A stretch of DNA of 64,000 nt from Kutzneria chonburiensis (GCF_028622115.1 NZ_CP097263.1:6944001-7008000); one strand, 5' to 3'; positions 36,223 through 45,676 are shown, counted from the first letter of the stretch. Program-made: numbers and translations. Notes: generated by a model from the letters alone, not told the origin.

Positions 36223-36933
36223 TCAGTTCACCTGATGTGACCGCAGCGGCCCGATCTTCAGACCCCGATGGTCGCACTCGGCGAAGATGCGCGGCAATGC
36301 GCCCAAGGTCGCCGCCCACGAACCCGGCACGGAAGTGCAGTCCGAGTCGTGCAACAGGACGGTGCCGCCGCCGTGCAGGCTCTTGGCCACGTTCTCGTAG
36401 ACGTAGTCAGGGGTGGCGCGTTTTTCCCAGTCCCGGCCCCAGGAAGTCCACAGCACGGTCTTCATGCCCAGGCGGCGGGCGGTGATCGCGGCGGCCGTGG
36501 ACAGCACTCCGTACGGCGGCCGGTACCAGCGCGGGATCACGCCGGTCGTCTCGGCGATGTACTCGTAGGCGCGGGTGATGTCGTCGCGGGTGCTCAACGG
36601 CCCGCGCAGCACCAACATCCGATGTTCCCACCCGTGCACCGCGATCTCGTGTCCGGCGGCGACGATCTCCTTGCCCAGCTGGGGGTTTCGGACCAGTTCC
36701 TGGCCGAGCAGGAAGAACGTGGCATGCACGTTCTGCTTGGCCAGCACGTCGAGAAACCGTGGCGTGGCAACGGGATGCGGCCCGTCGTCGATGGTAAGCG
36801 CGACCCGCGTCTGCTCGCCGACGCCGCTGAGGCCGGGCGCGACACGACGCCGTAACGGGGCCGAGGCCAGCACCGACGGCAGCGCGTGGGCGACGACTGC
36901 GGCGCCTACGCCGGCCAGCAGGGGACGGATCAT
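36223..36933 (-). CDS. Polysaccharide deacetylase (NodB/CE4)
   Basis: A 236-residue predicted membrane-anchored deacetylase. The first 25 residues form a hydrophobic anchor, then the NodB fold with all family motifs: TIDDGPH (Asp49, Asp50), HGWEH (His100, His104 for metal), RPPYG and the late LLHDSD. It would remove acetyl groups from a surface glycan such as N-acetylglucosamine units. ATG overlaps the stop of the upstream glycosyltransferase gene (ATGA), so the two are translated together and likely act on the same glycan or glycolipid. An open frame upstream belongs to the glycosyltransferase gene and was not used. Confidence 0.92.
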   Translation of the reverse strand: MIRPLLAGVGAAVVAHALPSVLASAPLRRRVAPGLSGVGEQTRVALTIDDGPHPVATPRFLDVLAKQNVHATFFLLGQELVRNPQLGKEIVAAGHEIAVHGWEHRMLVLRGPLSTRDDITRAYEYIAETTGVIPRWYRPPYGVLSTAAAITARRLGMKTVLWTSWGRDWEKRATPDYVYENVAKSLHGGGTVLLHDSDCTSVPGSWAATLGALPRIFAECDHRGLKIGPLRSHQVN

Positions 36934-38612
36934 GCCGACAGCTCCTCGATCGACGCCTCCCGGACCGCGTGCCGGTGCGCCACCGCGGCCAGGGCATCCA
37001 GCGTGGCGTCGAGGTCGCAGTCCGGCGTCGACTCGACCAGGATCACGCCGCGCATCCCCCGCCGCATGGCCGCGCCGCAATGCACGGTCGCCGCCGGCAC
37101 GATGATGTGTTCCCGGTGCAGCGCAACGATTCCCAGGTCGACCGGGTCCAGCTTGCCGCTGCTGACCATGAGCCGCGGCGACCGGCCGGTGACGGCGGCG
37201 ACGCCGGCCGCGACCTGGCCGATGGCCGCCCGGCCGGTGAAAACGCCGGGCTCGTACAGGGTTCCGTCGGCCGCGTTGACGATTGTGATGTCCGCCTTGG
37301 CCAGTGCCCGCACGGTTTCCGGCTGGGCGTGCAGGACCGTCGTGCTCACCGCGGCGGCACCGTGCGCGGCGGCCAGTTTTTTGATGGTCCGCGGCGACAT
37401 CGGCCGCGTGCTGTCCACGGCGACCAGGATGTAGACCGCGCCGCCGCGGCGGCTGGCCGGCCCGATCGAGCCGCCGGCCACCCCGAGGCTGATCGCCACC
37501 GTGGCCAGCCACAACACGACCACGGTGGCCGCGGCGGTCAGCGCCATCCGCCGGCGCGAGCGACGGGCCGGTTCCCGTTGGGGCAGCTCGGCATCCAGCG
37601 TGGCGGCCGGGCAGGTCGCTGACAGCTTCGCCTTGGTCGGCCGCGCGGTCAGTGCTTCGGCGAGGTCCCGTTCGTCACGGATCCACGGCACCAGGCCGGC
37701 TTCGTCGAGGGCGGCGGCGTTGGTGCGGCCGTGCCCGGCCAGGCAGCGGTAGGTGATCACCGGCAGCCCGGTGGCCAACGCCTCCAGCGAGCTCAGGCCG
37801 CCGGCGTTCTGCACGACGATGTCGCACGCGCGCATCAGCGTCGGCATGTCGTCGATCCAACCCAGCGCGATGCCGTGAGCAAGGTCCCGGCGCAGTGTCT
37901 CGTTCTGTCCGCACAGCACGACCGGCGTCGCCATCCCGGTCTCGGCGATTTCCCTTGCCGTGTCGGCAATGTCGCCGACGCCCCAGGAGCCGGCGGCGAC
38001 CAGCGCGAGCCGGCCCTCGCTCGGCAGCCCGAACTTCTCCCGTGCCGCTTGACGTTCGGCGTCGTCGGCGGCCGGCCGGAACGCGGGACCGACGGCCGGG
38101 CCGGTCACGATGACGCGCTTCGCGCCCAGCCGGCGGGCCTGCTCGGCCGCGACTTCGTGCAATGCGATGTGCAGATCCACGTGCCGCGCGACCCAAAGCC
38201 GGTGCACGGACAGGTCGGTGAGGTACGTGACCACCGGAACGGTCACGCGACCCTTGCGCCGCATGCCACTCAACGTCTGACTGGGCAAGGGATGCGTGGA
38301 GACGACCAGATCGGCGCCGGCGACCACCCGGCGCAGCGGGCGACTGGTCACCGCGAACAGCAGGCAGATCAGCCGGGCGAACAGGCGTGACCGTTGCAGC
38401 AGGCCGAGCAGGACGTCCCAGCTGCGCGGCACGGACAGCAGTTGCCGCAGGTAGGCCGCGCCGAGCCGGCGTCCGAGCGAACCCGGCAGCATGTCCAGAT
38501 AGTCGTGGATGTCCACGGTGTGACCGCGCTCGGTCAGCCGGCGCGCCAGCTCCCGGGCCGCGCCGTCATGACCGGCGCCGACGCCGGCGGACACGATGAC
38601 GACCCGGTTCAC
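36930..38612 (-). CDS. MGDG-synthase/MurG-like glycosyltransferase with a C-terminal extracytoplasmic domain
   Basis: A roughly 560-residue protein in three parts. Residues 1-340 are a GT-B glycosyltransferase of the monogalactosyldiacylglycerol-synthase/MurG type (VIVSAGVGAGHDGAARELA start, donor site QNAGGLSSLEALATGLPVI). One membrane helix lies near 360-385. A C-terminal domain of about 170 residues follows, which I do not recognise and which would lie outside the membrane. GTG with TGGAGA upstream was chosen over a TTG 18 bases earlier. It is the first gene of the coupled deacetylase pair; a glycolipid or lipid-linked glycan is the likely product. Confidence 0.85.
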   Translation of the reverse strand: MNRVVIVSAGVGAGHDGAARELARRLTERGHTVDIHDYLDMLPGSLGRRLGAAYLRQLLSVPRSWDVLLGLLQRSRLFARLICLLFAVTSRPLRRVVAGADLVVSTHPLPSQTLSGMRRKGRVTVPVVTYLTDLSVHRLWVARHVDLHIALHEVAAEQARRLGAKRVIVTGPAVGPAFRPAADDAERQAAREKFGLPSEGRLALVAAGSWGVGDIADTAREIAETGMATPVVLCGQNETLRRDLAHGIALGWIDDMPTLMRACDIVVQNAGGLSSLEALATGLPVITYRCLAGHGRTNAAALDEAGLVPWIRDERDLAEALTARPTKAKLSATCPAATLDAELPQREPARRSRRRMALTAAATVVVLWLATVAISLGVAGGSIGPASRRGGAVYILVAVDSTRPMSPRTIKKLAAAHGAAAVSTTVLHAQPETVRALAKADITIVNAADGTLYEPGVFTGRAAIGQVAAGVAAVTGRSPRLMVSSGKLDPVDLGIVALHREHIIVPAATVHCGAAMRRGMRGVILVESTPDCDLDATLDALAAVAHRHAVREASIEELSA

Positions 38613-38702
38613 CCATCTCCAGTCTCGCAAGGAATCCCGGTCACGACCGACCGTTGGCCAGGAGACTAGCGAATTCCGGATCTTGGCGTGAGTTGACCTC
38701 GG

Positions 38703-39557
38703 CTAGCCGGCGGCGGCGTGACTGTGGTCGACCGTGCGCCACCACATGTCCAGATGCCGCCGCAGCACCCCGTTGAACAGGCCCGTTCGGCGCTGCACCG
38801 CGTGACCGGCCGACTCCACCGGCACCAGCCAGCCGTCGGCCGCCTCGACCAGGACCTCAGCGGTACGCCACAACGCGCCGCCGAACACCGTGCGCTCGCC
38901 CGCGTCGTGCTCAGGGCCCTCCCGGCCGCCGATGACCACCGTCATCATCGTGGACAGCGCGGTGACCGCGGCCGCGTCCAGCGGGGCCAGGCAGGCCGGC
39001 GTCTCCTTGCGGGCCGCCTCCGCGCAGCGCTCCGGCACCTCCAGCCGTGGCGGCTCCAGATATCCCAAGGTGGTCTGGTACGCCCGGAGGAACTCGGGGC
39101 CGTCCAGCAGGCAGCTCTGGTCGTGCAGCTCGACGAACTTGCCGGCCAGGTCCTCGACCAGCGAGCTCCCTTCGACCAGTTGGAACAAGGGCGGCTCGAC
39201 CAGCACGATCGAGGACACCAGGGCCGGCGCCAGCTGCGCGGCCAGCAGCGCGCCGGCGGCCGAGCAGCCGGCCGCGACCAGATGGGTGGGGCCGTTGCGG
39301 CCCAACACCTCCAGCAGCATCCGGGCGTCCGAGGTCCAGCCGGCGGTGGACGCCGGGTCGGTGATGGCGTAGCCGGGGCGGTCCACGATGCCGAGGCACA
39401 TGTCGTCGGCCAGCTGCAACTGGCCCAGCCAGCTCGTCGACCCGGTCATCGCGATGTCGTGCAGCAGCAGCACGCGGGGTTGATCCGGTGAGCCCAGCCA
39501 CAGCACGGCGCCCGGGTCGTCGGCCAACGAGCCGGGCTCGGGGTCGGCGTGGCGCAC
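38703..39557 (-). CDS. Alpha/beta hydrolase
   Basis: A 284-residue cytoplasmic alpha/beta-hydrolase fold. It has an HDIAMTGS oxyanion region, nucleophile elbow GCSAAG (Ser99) and a C-terminal His in SAGHAVQ. The substrate cannot be told. GTG was chosen because AGGAGGT lies six bases before it; the upstream in-frame region is not conserved-looking. It follows the LuxR-type regulator by about 60 bases on the same strand and may be controlled with it. Confidence 0.83.
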   Translation of the reverse strand: MRHADPEPGSLADDPGAVLWLGSPDQPRVLLLHDIAMTGSTSWLGQLQLADDMCLGIVDRPGYAITDPASTAGWTSDARMLLEVLGRNGPTHLVAAGCSAAGALLAAQLAPALVSSIVLVEPPLFQLVEGSSLVEDLAGKFVELHDQSCLLDGPEFLRAYQTTLGYLEPPRLEVPERCAEAARKETPACLAPLDAAAVTALSTMMTVVIGGREGPEHDAGERTVFGGALWRTAEVLVEAADGWLVPVESAGHAVQRRTGLFNGVLRRHLDMWWRTVDHSHAAAG

Positions 39558-39616
39558 CGTCCACCTCCTGTTCGCTTTGTTGCTGGCGGTAGATACCGCT
39601 GCCGGCTGCGGACAGT

Positions 39617-42307
39617 TCAATCCTCGTTCTGGCTGGCCAGCACCCGGGCCACGCCGGCACGGTTGGTCACGCCGAGCTTGGCGAAGATGTGCGTCAGGTG
39701 CGTCTCCACCGTCCGCACGCTGAGCACGAGCTTCTCGGCGATCTGCTGGTTGGTGCTGCCGGCGCAGACCAGCTCGGCGACGTCCAGCTCGCGCGGGGAC
39801 AGCGTGTTGGCCAGCGAGCCCGTGTGCGGCACGCGGACCCCGAGCCGGCGCTGCTCGCGCACCGCCGTGGCGTGCAGTTCCGCCGCCTCGCAGGCGTTGA
39901 ACATGGCCGCCGCCGCTTGAAGTTCACGTAGCGCCTCGTCGCGACGGGCGACGCGGGCCAGGCAGGTGCCGGCCGTCAGCCGGGCCGTGGCCTCCCACAG
40001 CGGCATGCCGATCCGCTCCGCCGCCGCGGCCGCGCTCAGCGCCTTGTCGGCGTCGTTGTCCGCGTAGGCCGCGGCCAGGTCGCGGAAGACGACGTCGATG
40101 TCCAGCCGGCCGTCGGCCAGGTTGGCCGCCGCATCGGCCCAGTGGCGGGCCCGTTTCGGGTCGGCCTTGGCCAGCAGGCAGCAGCTGACCAGCCGGGTGT
40201 ACGGGTCGATCTCGGCCAGCCGCGGCTGGATCTCCTCGACCGCCTTGGCGTGGTCGCCGGCGTGCACCTGGGCCAGCAGCAGCTGGTTGCGGGCCAGCGA
40301 GGCCAGCGCCGGGTGACCGTCGCCGATCGCCGCGACAGCCCGTCTGCCGGAGCGGATCGCCGTCGAGTGCTGGCCGCGCCAGCTCTGTAGCTGGCACCAG
40401 ACGCCCAGCAGCGCGCCGCGGATGCTGGACTGCGGCTGCATCGACTCCAGCGCCTCCTCCACCGCGGCGAGGCCGTCGGTGATCCGGCCGGCGACCACGT
40501 AGGCGAAGGCCAGGCCGTGCAGCAGCTGCGGCAGGAAGTAGCGGTGGTCGTGATCCCGGGCCAGCTCAACGGCCTTGGTGAAGTGCCTCAGGGCCAGCGT
40601 CTGCTCGCCGATCAGCACCTCGGCCCAGCACAGCATGTGGATCGCCGGCAGCCAGGACAGGAACTCGTCGTCGTCGCTGGCGTCGACAAGCCGCGCGGCC
40701 GCCCTGACCGTCTCCGCCGCCTGGAAACGGTTGCCCTCCACCGTTTTCACGTACGCGTGCAGTGCGGCGAAGGGGACCGTCCAGCGGTTGCGGTCGTCCT
40801 CCGGGGCCGCGTCCAGGAATGGCTTCGCCGTGCGGGCCTCGCCCCGCATCGCCGCGTCCAGCACCAGTTGCAGGCGCAGCGCCGGGGCATCCGGCTGGCG
40901 GTTCAGTTCCGACGTCAGCAGCAGGCGGGCCCAGTCCTGCTCGCCGCGCAGTTGGGCCAGCAAGGCCGCGAAGGCCGCCACCGGCGCGCGTTTGGGGTGG
41001 TCCTCGGCCATCGTCTTCAGCACGGCCCCGAAGGTCTCCAGCGCCGGCATGATCCGGCCGCTGATGCCCTGGCAGAAGGCCAGTTCCGTGCGGATGTCGA
41101 TGTCGTCCTCGGTGGCCAGGTGGCGCGCCGCCTCGTACCAGCTGGCCGCCGTCGTCGGCTGGTTGGTGGCGATGGACCGGGCCGCGGCGACGAGGGTTTT
41201 CACCGCCTCCTGATCACCGTACTTCGCCGAGCGGAGAACGTGTTCCGCCCTTCTGACCGCCGGCGCGCCGACCTTCGCCAAGTAGGCCGCGATGCGGGCG
41301 TGGGCACCATGGCGCCAGCCGGCGGCCGCCGAGTCGTAGGCCACTTGGCGCACCACGCAGTGCCGGAACCGGAACCGCCCCGAGCCCTCGACCTCCCTGA
41401 GCACGTCCCGCGCCACCAGGTCGTCAAATGCTTGCAGGACAACATGTTCAGGCACCTCGGCGACGTGCGCGATGACCGACGGCTCGAACGTGTCGCCGGC
41501 CACCGCGGCTGCTTTGGCCACCAGCGCTTCCATCGGGCCCAGGCCCGCCAGCTCCTCGGCCAGCGTCGCCTTCGCCGACTCCGGCAGCTCCGTTCGGTCC
41601 TTCGTCGGACGGGTTCGGGCCAGCGTGTCCAGGTAGAACGGGTTCCCGCCGCTCGCGTCGTACAGGCGTTGCCTCGTGTGCGGGCTCATCGCCGTGCCCA
41701 GCAGCTGGTCCGCGTCCGCCTTGGACAGCGGGCCCAGCTCGATCCTCGTCGCGTGGTCGGCCAGGGCCCTGGACAGGCGGAACGACACCTGGTTCGGCCG
41801 GTAGGCCAGGACCAGCAGCATCGGCGCCGGCAGCGGGTGGCGGACCAGGTAGTCCACCAGTTCGATCGTCGCGTCGTCCGCCCAGTGCACGTCGTCCAGC
41901 ACCACCGTCGCCGGCGCCAGTTCCCTCAGCAGCGACCTCATCGCCCGGTACAGGCGGGGCTTCACCACCTCTTGCGCCGGCTTCTTCGACAGCACCGGGA
42001 AGGCCGTCGCCAGCAGTTGCGTCTCCGCTTCGCTCAGCTTGTCCGCCAGCGTCGCGTCCACCCGGTCCACCAGCGCGTCCACCAGCGGGGCGAACGGGAC
42101 CTCCCGCTCCGACTCCACCGCTCGGCCTTTGAGCACCAGCCGCTTCCTGGTGAACTCCGCCAGCAGCCTCGTCTTGCCCGCCCCCGGCTCCCCCACCACT
42201 TCCACCAGCCGAAACGCCGTGCCGGCCTGCGCGGCGACGTCATCAAGCAGCACCAGCTCCGCCGCCCTACCCACCAGCGGGCGGCGTTGGTTGTCGAGGT
42301 GGTCCAC
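39617..42307 (-). CDS. Large ATPase LuxR-family regulator (LAL type)
   Basis: A 896-residue transcription factor. An AAA/NACHT-like ATPase domain starts the protein (GRAAEL, Walker A GEPGAGKT near 38-45, VVLDDVHWADD as Walker B). A long middle of helical TPR-like repeats follows. The C-terminal LuxR helix-turn-helix occupies roughly the last 65 residues (LSPRELDVAELVCAGSTNQQ onward). Such regulators sense a small molecule and activate nearby operons. GTG with GGAGGT four bases upstream was chosen. It could control the following hydrolase, with which it shares strand and close spacing. Confidence 0.93.
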   Translation of the reverse strand: MDHLDNQRRPLVGRAAELVLLDDVAAQAGTAFRLVEVVGEPGAGKTRLLAEFTRKRLVLKGRAVESEREVPFAPLVDALVDRVDATLADKLSEAETQLLATAFPVLSKKPAQEVVKPRLYRAMRSLLRELAPATVVLDDVHWADDATIELVDYLVRHPLPAPMLLVLAYRPNQVSFRLSRALADHATRIELGPLSKADADQLLGTAMSPHTRQRLYDASGGNPFYLDTLARTRPTKDRTELPESAKATLAEELAGLGPMEALVAKAAAVAGDTFEPSVIAHVAEVPEHVVLQAFDDLVARDVLREVEGSGRFRFRHCVVRQVAYDSAAAGWRHGAHARIAAYLAKVGAPAVRRAEHVLRSAKYGDQEAVKTLVAAARSIATNQPTTAASWYEAARHLATEDDIDIRTELAFCQGISGRIMPALETFGAVLKTMAEDHPKRAPVAAFAALLAQLRGEQDWARLLLTSELNRQPDAPALRLQLVLDAAMRGEARTAKPFLDAAPEDDRNRWTVPFAALHAYVKTVEGNRFQAAETVRAAARLVDASDDDEFLSWLPAIHMLCWAEVLIGEQTLALRHFTKAVELARDHDHRYFLPQLLHGLAFAYVVAGRITDGLAAVEEALESMQPQSSIRGALLGVWCQLQSWRGQHSTAIRSGRRAVAAIGDGHPALASLARNQLLLAQVHAGDHAKAVEEIQPRLAEIDPYTRLVSCCLLAKADPKRARHWADAAANLADGRLDIDVVFRDLAAAYADNDADKALSAAAAAERIGMPLWEATARLTAGTCLARVARRDEALRELQAAAAMFNACEAAELHATAVREQRRLGVRVPHTGSLANTLSPRELDVAELVCAGSTNQQIAEKLVLSVRTVETHLTHIFAKLGVTNRAGVARVLASQNED

Positions 42308-42594
42308 GCCAACCTCCGTCCGCCGCCGATCCCTTCGCCAGTCAAGAGCCCGCCCCAGCCGGCTGGATACCCCCGGCCGCACCTGACCGTGCATATGCAC
42401 GCCGCTGTCCAGGATGATCCGCCCAGGCCGTCAGGACAACGCCGCCCCGCCGGCCACTCCATGCAACCATTTGATCACCCTCGGTATCAACCGCCCCATC
42501 GCCGCTGATCACCCGATCGCGCACACGTTGTGGCGGGGGCGACACCCCGGTACTCCGGCAGACCCTCACGTCGAGGCGCTATCGTGTGGACCAT

Positions 42595-42667
42595 GGGCCG
42601 TTAGCTCAATTGGTAGAGCTGCGGACTTTTAATCCGTAGGTTCTGGGTTCGAGCCCCAGGCGGCCCA
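42595..42667 (+). tRNA. tRNA-Lys (anticodon TTT)
   Basis: A complete cloverleaf: acceptor GGGCCGT pairs with GCGGCCC, D arm TAGCTCAATTGGTAGAGC, anticodon loop CTTTTAA with TTT at 42628-42630, T arm CTGGGTTCGAGCCCCAG. CCA is not encoded. It is followed by an 18-bp perfect palindrome, GCCCACTCGCGAGTGGGC, likely its terminator. Its 3' half is the left attachment site of an integrated island, and the gene is kept intact. Confidence 0.97.
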
Positions 42668-42788
42668 CTCGCGAGTGGGCGAGGCGTGCGGAGCGGCTTC
42701 GCCGCTCTCGCCGCCTCGCTCGTTGTGTTTTGTGGGGGCCCGGCCCCCACGCCCCACGACGGGGCTTCGCCCCGGACCCCAAGGCGGG
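42631..42788 (+). repeat. attL: left copy of tRNA-Lys-derived direct repeat
   Basis: Begins in the anticodon loop just after TTT. The first 63 bases are identical to 50081-50143, and the rest, to about 42788, matches with a few mismatches and small indels. It contains the tRNA 3' half and downstream hairpins (GCCCACTCGCGAGTGGGC, and GTGGGGGCCCGGCCCCCAC). Position at a tRNA 3' end is the classic site for tyrosine-recombinase islands. Confidence 0.85.
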
Positions 42789-42910
42789 GTGGCGGATGGG
42801 ATCTTCGTCGCCCACCGTGCGCCCGACGCTTCAGCGGACCGCCGGTGGCTTCAGGACCACCACGTGCCCCAAAGCCCTTGGCCCGTCCCTTTGGGACAGT
42901 TTCGCCTAGG

Positions 42911-44016
42911 TGTACTGCCTTGGGAGGTTGCGAACGGGCAGACACGTGAACCGATGATCTTGAAATGAGGGAAGGCCTCCAGGTTCGGTGTGGATTGCGA
43001 CGTCTACACCGAGCGCCCGGAGGCCCTCATGCCCCACCGTAACGCACCCTTGACCGAGCTGGGCAGGCTGCGGCTGGCCCGCTGCGTCGTGGACGACGGT
43101 TGGCCACTGCGACCAGCGGCCGACCGGTTCCAGGTCTCGGTCAGCACCGCTCAACGCTGGGCGCGGCGCTACCGCCAACTCGGTGCCGCTGGCATGGTCG
43201 ACCGGTCCTCCCGTCCTCGCACCAGCCCTGGCCGTACCCCTACCCGCACCGAACGCCGCATCATCAAGGTCCGCGTACTACGCCGCTGGGGACCGGCCCG
43301 CATCGCCTACCTGCTCGGCCTGAACCCGGCTACGGTGCACCGGGTGCTGCGTCGCTACGGCCTGGCTCGCCTGACGCATCTGGACCGCGCCACCGCGCAC
43401 CCCATCCGCCGCTACGAACGCGACGCTCCCGGCGACCTGATCCACGTCGACATCAAAAAGCTGGGCAACATCCCCGACGGCGGCGGTCACCGGGTGCACG
43501 GCCGTCAGATCGGCGGCCGCAACAGCCAACGCACCGCCACCGCGACCCGCAGCGCCTACCGCAACCCCTTGCTAGGCTACGGATTCCTGCACAACGCGAT
43601 CGATGATCACTCCCGTCTGGCCTACACCGAGATCCTGCCCGACGAGACCAAGGAAACCGCCGCCGCGTTCTGGCAGAGGGCGCAGACCTTCTTCCACACC
43701 AACGGAATCACCGTCAAACGGGTACTCACTGACAACGGGTCCTGCTACCGCTCACGACTCCGGCGCGACACCCTGGCCGCCGCAGACATCACCCACAAAC
43801 GCACCCGCCCCTACCGGCCCCAGACCAACGGCAAAGTGGAACGATTCAACCGCACCCTGCTCGACGAATGGGCCTACGCCCGCCCCTACCGGTCCGAGAC
43901 CGAACGCCGCCAGGCCCTGCCGCAGTGGCTACACACCTACAATCACCACCGCGGCCACACCGCGCTCAAGGGCCTACCCCCAGCCAGCCGCGTTCCCAAC
44001 CTCACGGGTCAGAACA
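42911..44016 (+). mobile_element. IS481-family insertion sequence
   Basis: A complete 1106-base element. Ends begin TGTACTG and, inverted, TGTTCTG; about 21 of the outer 29 bases match (including GAGGTTG and GAACG). It is flanked by the 6-base duplication CCTAGG at 42905-42910 and 44017-44022, which fits the NCTAGN target known for IS481. The single transposase gene fills it. It sits inside the tRNA-Lys island near the left attachment site. Confidence 0.9.
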
Positions 44017-44021
44017 CCTAG
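43029..44021 (+). CDS. IS481-family DDE transposase
   Basis: A 330-residue transposase. An N-terminal helix-turn-helix (MPHRNAPLTELGRLRLARCV start, then FQVSVSTAQRWARRY) binds the ends. The RNase-H-like core carries the DDE residues: Asp in HVDIKKLG, Asp in VLTDNGSCY and Glu in QTNGKVERFNRT. ATG with GGAGG six bases upstream was chosen; the frame is open 39 bases further up. The TAG stop codon lies in the CCTAGG target duplication, outside the element proper, so reading terminates thanks to the insertion site. It looks intact and active. Confidence 0.93.
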   Translation: MPHRNAPLTELGRLRLARCVVDDGWPLRPAADRFQVSVSTAQRWARRYRQLGAAGMVDRSSRPRTSPGRTPTRTERRIIKVRVLRRWGPARIAYLLGLNPATVHRVLRRYGLARLTHLDRATAHPIRRYERDAPGDLIHVDIKKLGNIPDGGGHRVHGRQIGGRNSQRTATATRSAYRNPLLGYGFLHNAIDDHSRLAYTEILPDETKETAAAFWQRAQTFFHTNGITVKRVLTDNGSCYRSRLRRDTLAAADITHKRTRPYRPQTNGKVERFNRTLLDEWAYARPYRSETERRQALPQWLHTYNHHRGHTALKGLPPASRVPNLTGQNT

Positions 44022-44192
44022 GTCAGCCCCGCTCCGTCGGGAACGGCACCAGCCGTCCGCACACTGGAAGCAGCGGACAACCCGCACATGGGTCGGCAGG
44101 CTCGTGCCGGAAGCCGGCCCATCGCACCTGAAGCCACCGCGCGCCCGGCAAGCCGGCGACGAGTCCCAGCGCTGAACCGAGCAGGAAGCCGG

Positions 44193-44432
44193 TCACCGCT
44201 CCACTCTGTCGGCCCGCATCCAGGCCACGTGATCACCGAACTGCGTAACCAACCGCAGCGTCAGCAGCGCGGCGACCTCGGTGCTCAGCAGAAGGCGGAA
44301 CTGCTCGTCCCCGTCCCGGAACAGCAGCGAGACGTGGTGCTCGCTCATCTCCTCGACAGTCAGCGACGCCTTCGGCGAGGCCACCTGAGCGACGAGCGGC
44401 GGGCCTCCGAAGTCGTCAATGAGAACCAGCAT
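44193..44432 (-). CDS. Hypothetical protein, second of a pair
   Basis: A 79-residue acidic protein of unknown function (start MLVLIDDFGGPPLVAQV, then SEHHVSLLFRDGDEQF). I do not recognise it. GGGGG lies five bases before the ATG; the frame is open upstream to 44498 but with a less conserved-looking sequence. It overlaps the end of the preceding gene by 17 bases, so the two are a translational pair. Confidence 0.6.
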   Translation of the reverse strand: MLVLIDDFGGPPLVAQVASPKASLTVEEMSEHHVSLLFRDGDEQFRLLLSTEVAALLTLRLVTQFGDHVAWMRADRVER

Positions 44433-44652
44433 TGCCGCCCCCTTTGCTACGTCCCACCGCATCGAGCTCGGACCATCCCTGCTGGATCGCCCGCTCAAGG
44501 ACGCCCAGCGCCGCGTAGTCGATGATCAGGGCGACCGGGAACGCGTTGCCAAGGCGGATCTCGATCCGATTCGCGTAGGACAGCGCCTGAGCGCGGATCG
44601 GCAGGTCGTCCGTGATGTGGACGTGCACCAGGTCCCGCTTGCCGCTGGTCAC
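44416..44652 (-). CDS. Hypothetical protein, first of a pair
   Basis: A 78-residue protein of unknown function. The sequence (VHVHITDDLPIRAQALSYANRIEIRLG) suggests alternating strands in the first half and a helix near the end. GTG start. It is transcribed away from the XRE-family gene, with about 200 bases between them for a shared control region. Nothing in the sequence names a role. Small divergently placed pairs beside an XRE regulator are common in actinomycete islands. Confidence 0.6.
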   Translation of the reverse strand: MTSGKRDLVHVHITDDLPIRAQALSYANRIEIRLGNAFPVALIIDYAALGVLERAIQQGWSELDAVGRSKGGGNAGSH

Positions 44653-44851
44653 TGTGCCTCACGCACAGCCTCGGACATGTCGAACCCGCTTCGCTGTGTC
44701 TCTCGTGCCCATTGTGTCGCCTCCGGCTTTCAGGGTCGTTCTGACAACAACCACTTTCGACGGAAAGCGAGGACAGGAGCACCGCACAGCGGGACATCTA
44801 CGGACGTCTCAGGTAGTTTGAAGTCGTCCCTACTCGTCCGAGAGGTCCGTT

Positions 44852-45676
44852 GTGGCGAAGGCGAACGACCGGCTACGAGACGCGCTGCTGCGCAACGGGC
44901 TGAATCTGGAGCACGTCTCGAACGCCATCGGCGTCGACCCGAAGACGGTGGAACGGTGGATCACCACCGGCCGCACGCCGTACCCGCGCCACCGTCACAC
45001 CATCGCGTCGATGGTCCGCGAGACCGAGAACTACCTGTGGCCGGATGCCGTTGCGCCCGAACGGAAGTCCGAGATCGCCGAGTCCGAGGTCGTCCGGGTC
45101 TACCCGCATCGCAACTCGGTGCCGGCGGAGCTGTGGGACCGCCTGCTCAGCGACGCCAGCGAGCACATCGACATCCTTGTCCTCGCTGGACTGTTCCTCG
45201 TTGAGCGCCCGACCTTCGCCAAGGAGATCACGCGCAAGGCCAACGACGGAGCCAAGATCCGGTTCCTGTTCGGCGACCCAGCAGCGCGCGAAGTGGCCAA
45301 ACGCAGCGAGGAGGAGCAGTTGGGCAAGGGCACTGTCGCCGCCCGTATCCGCAACGCGTTGGCCTTCGTCCGCCCGCTCTCCGCCGTCGCCGACGTCCAG
45401 ATCAGGTTCCACAAGACCACGCTGTACAACTCCGTGTTCCGCTTCGACGACGAGATGGTCGTCAACACCCACGTGTACGGCTTCCCCGGAGCGCACGCGC
45501 CGGCCCTGCACCTACGGCGTCTGTCCTCGGGCGACTTGTTCGAGACCTATGCCGAGAGCTTCGAAACCGTCTGGGCCGCCGGCAAGCCCGCACCTTCTGA
45601 GGAGCCGAGTTGTCGCGCGTCGACCACTACAACGACCCGAACGCTCCCGAGGCCAACAGCATCCGCGTCGCCGTGA
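44852..45676 (+). CDS. XRE-type HTH regulator with DUF5919-like effector domain
   Basis: A 274-residue protein. Residues about 5-60 form a helix-turn-helix (LRDALLRNGLNLEHVSNAIG, DPKTVERWITTG). The C-terminal part resembles the PLD-like DUF5919 region seen in actinomycete XRE regulators (HIDILVLAGLFL, KIRFLFGDP, VNTHVYGFPG), but I see no complete HKD phospholipase motif, so it is probably a ligand-sensing domain. GTG start after AGAGGTCCGTT. The last 67 bases overlap the Nudix gene in another frame, and the Thr-rich tail may not be conserved. Confidence 0.82.
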   Translation: MAKANDRLRDALLRNGLNLEHVSNAIGVDPKTVERWITTGRTPYPRHRHTIASMVRETENYLWPDAVAPERKSEIAESEVVRVYPHRNSVPAELWDRLLSDASEHIDILVLAGLFLVERPTFAKEITRKANDGAKIRFLFGDPAAREVAKRSEEEQLGKGTVAARIRNALAFVRPLSAVADVQIRFHKTTLYNSVFRFDDEMVVNTHVYGFPGAHAPALHLRRLSSGDLFETYAESFETVWAAGKPAPSEEPSCRASTTTTTRTLPRPTASASP

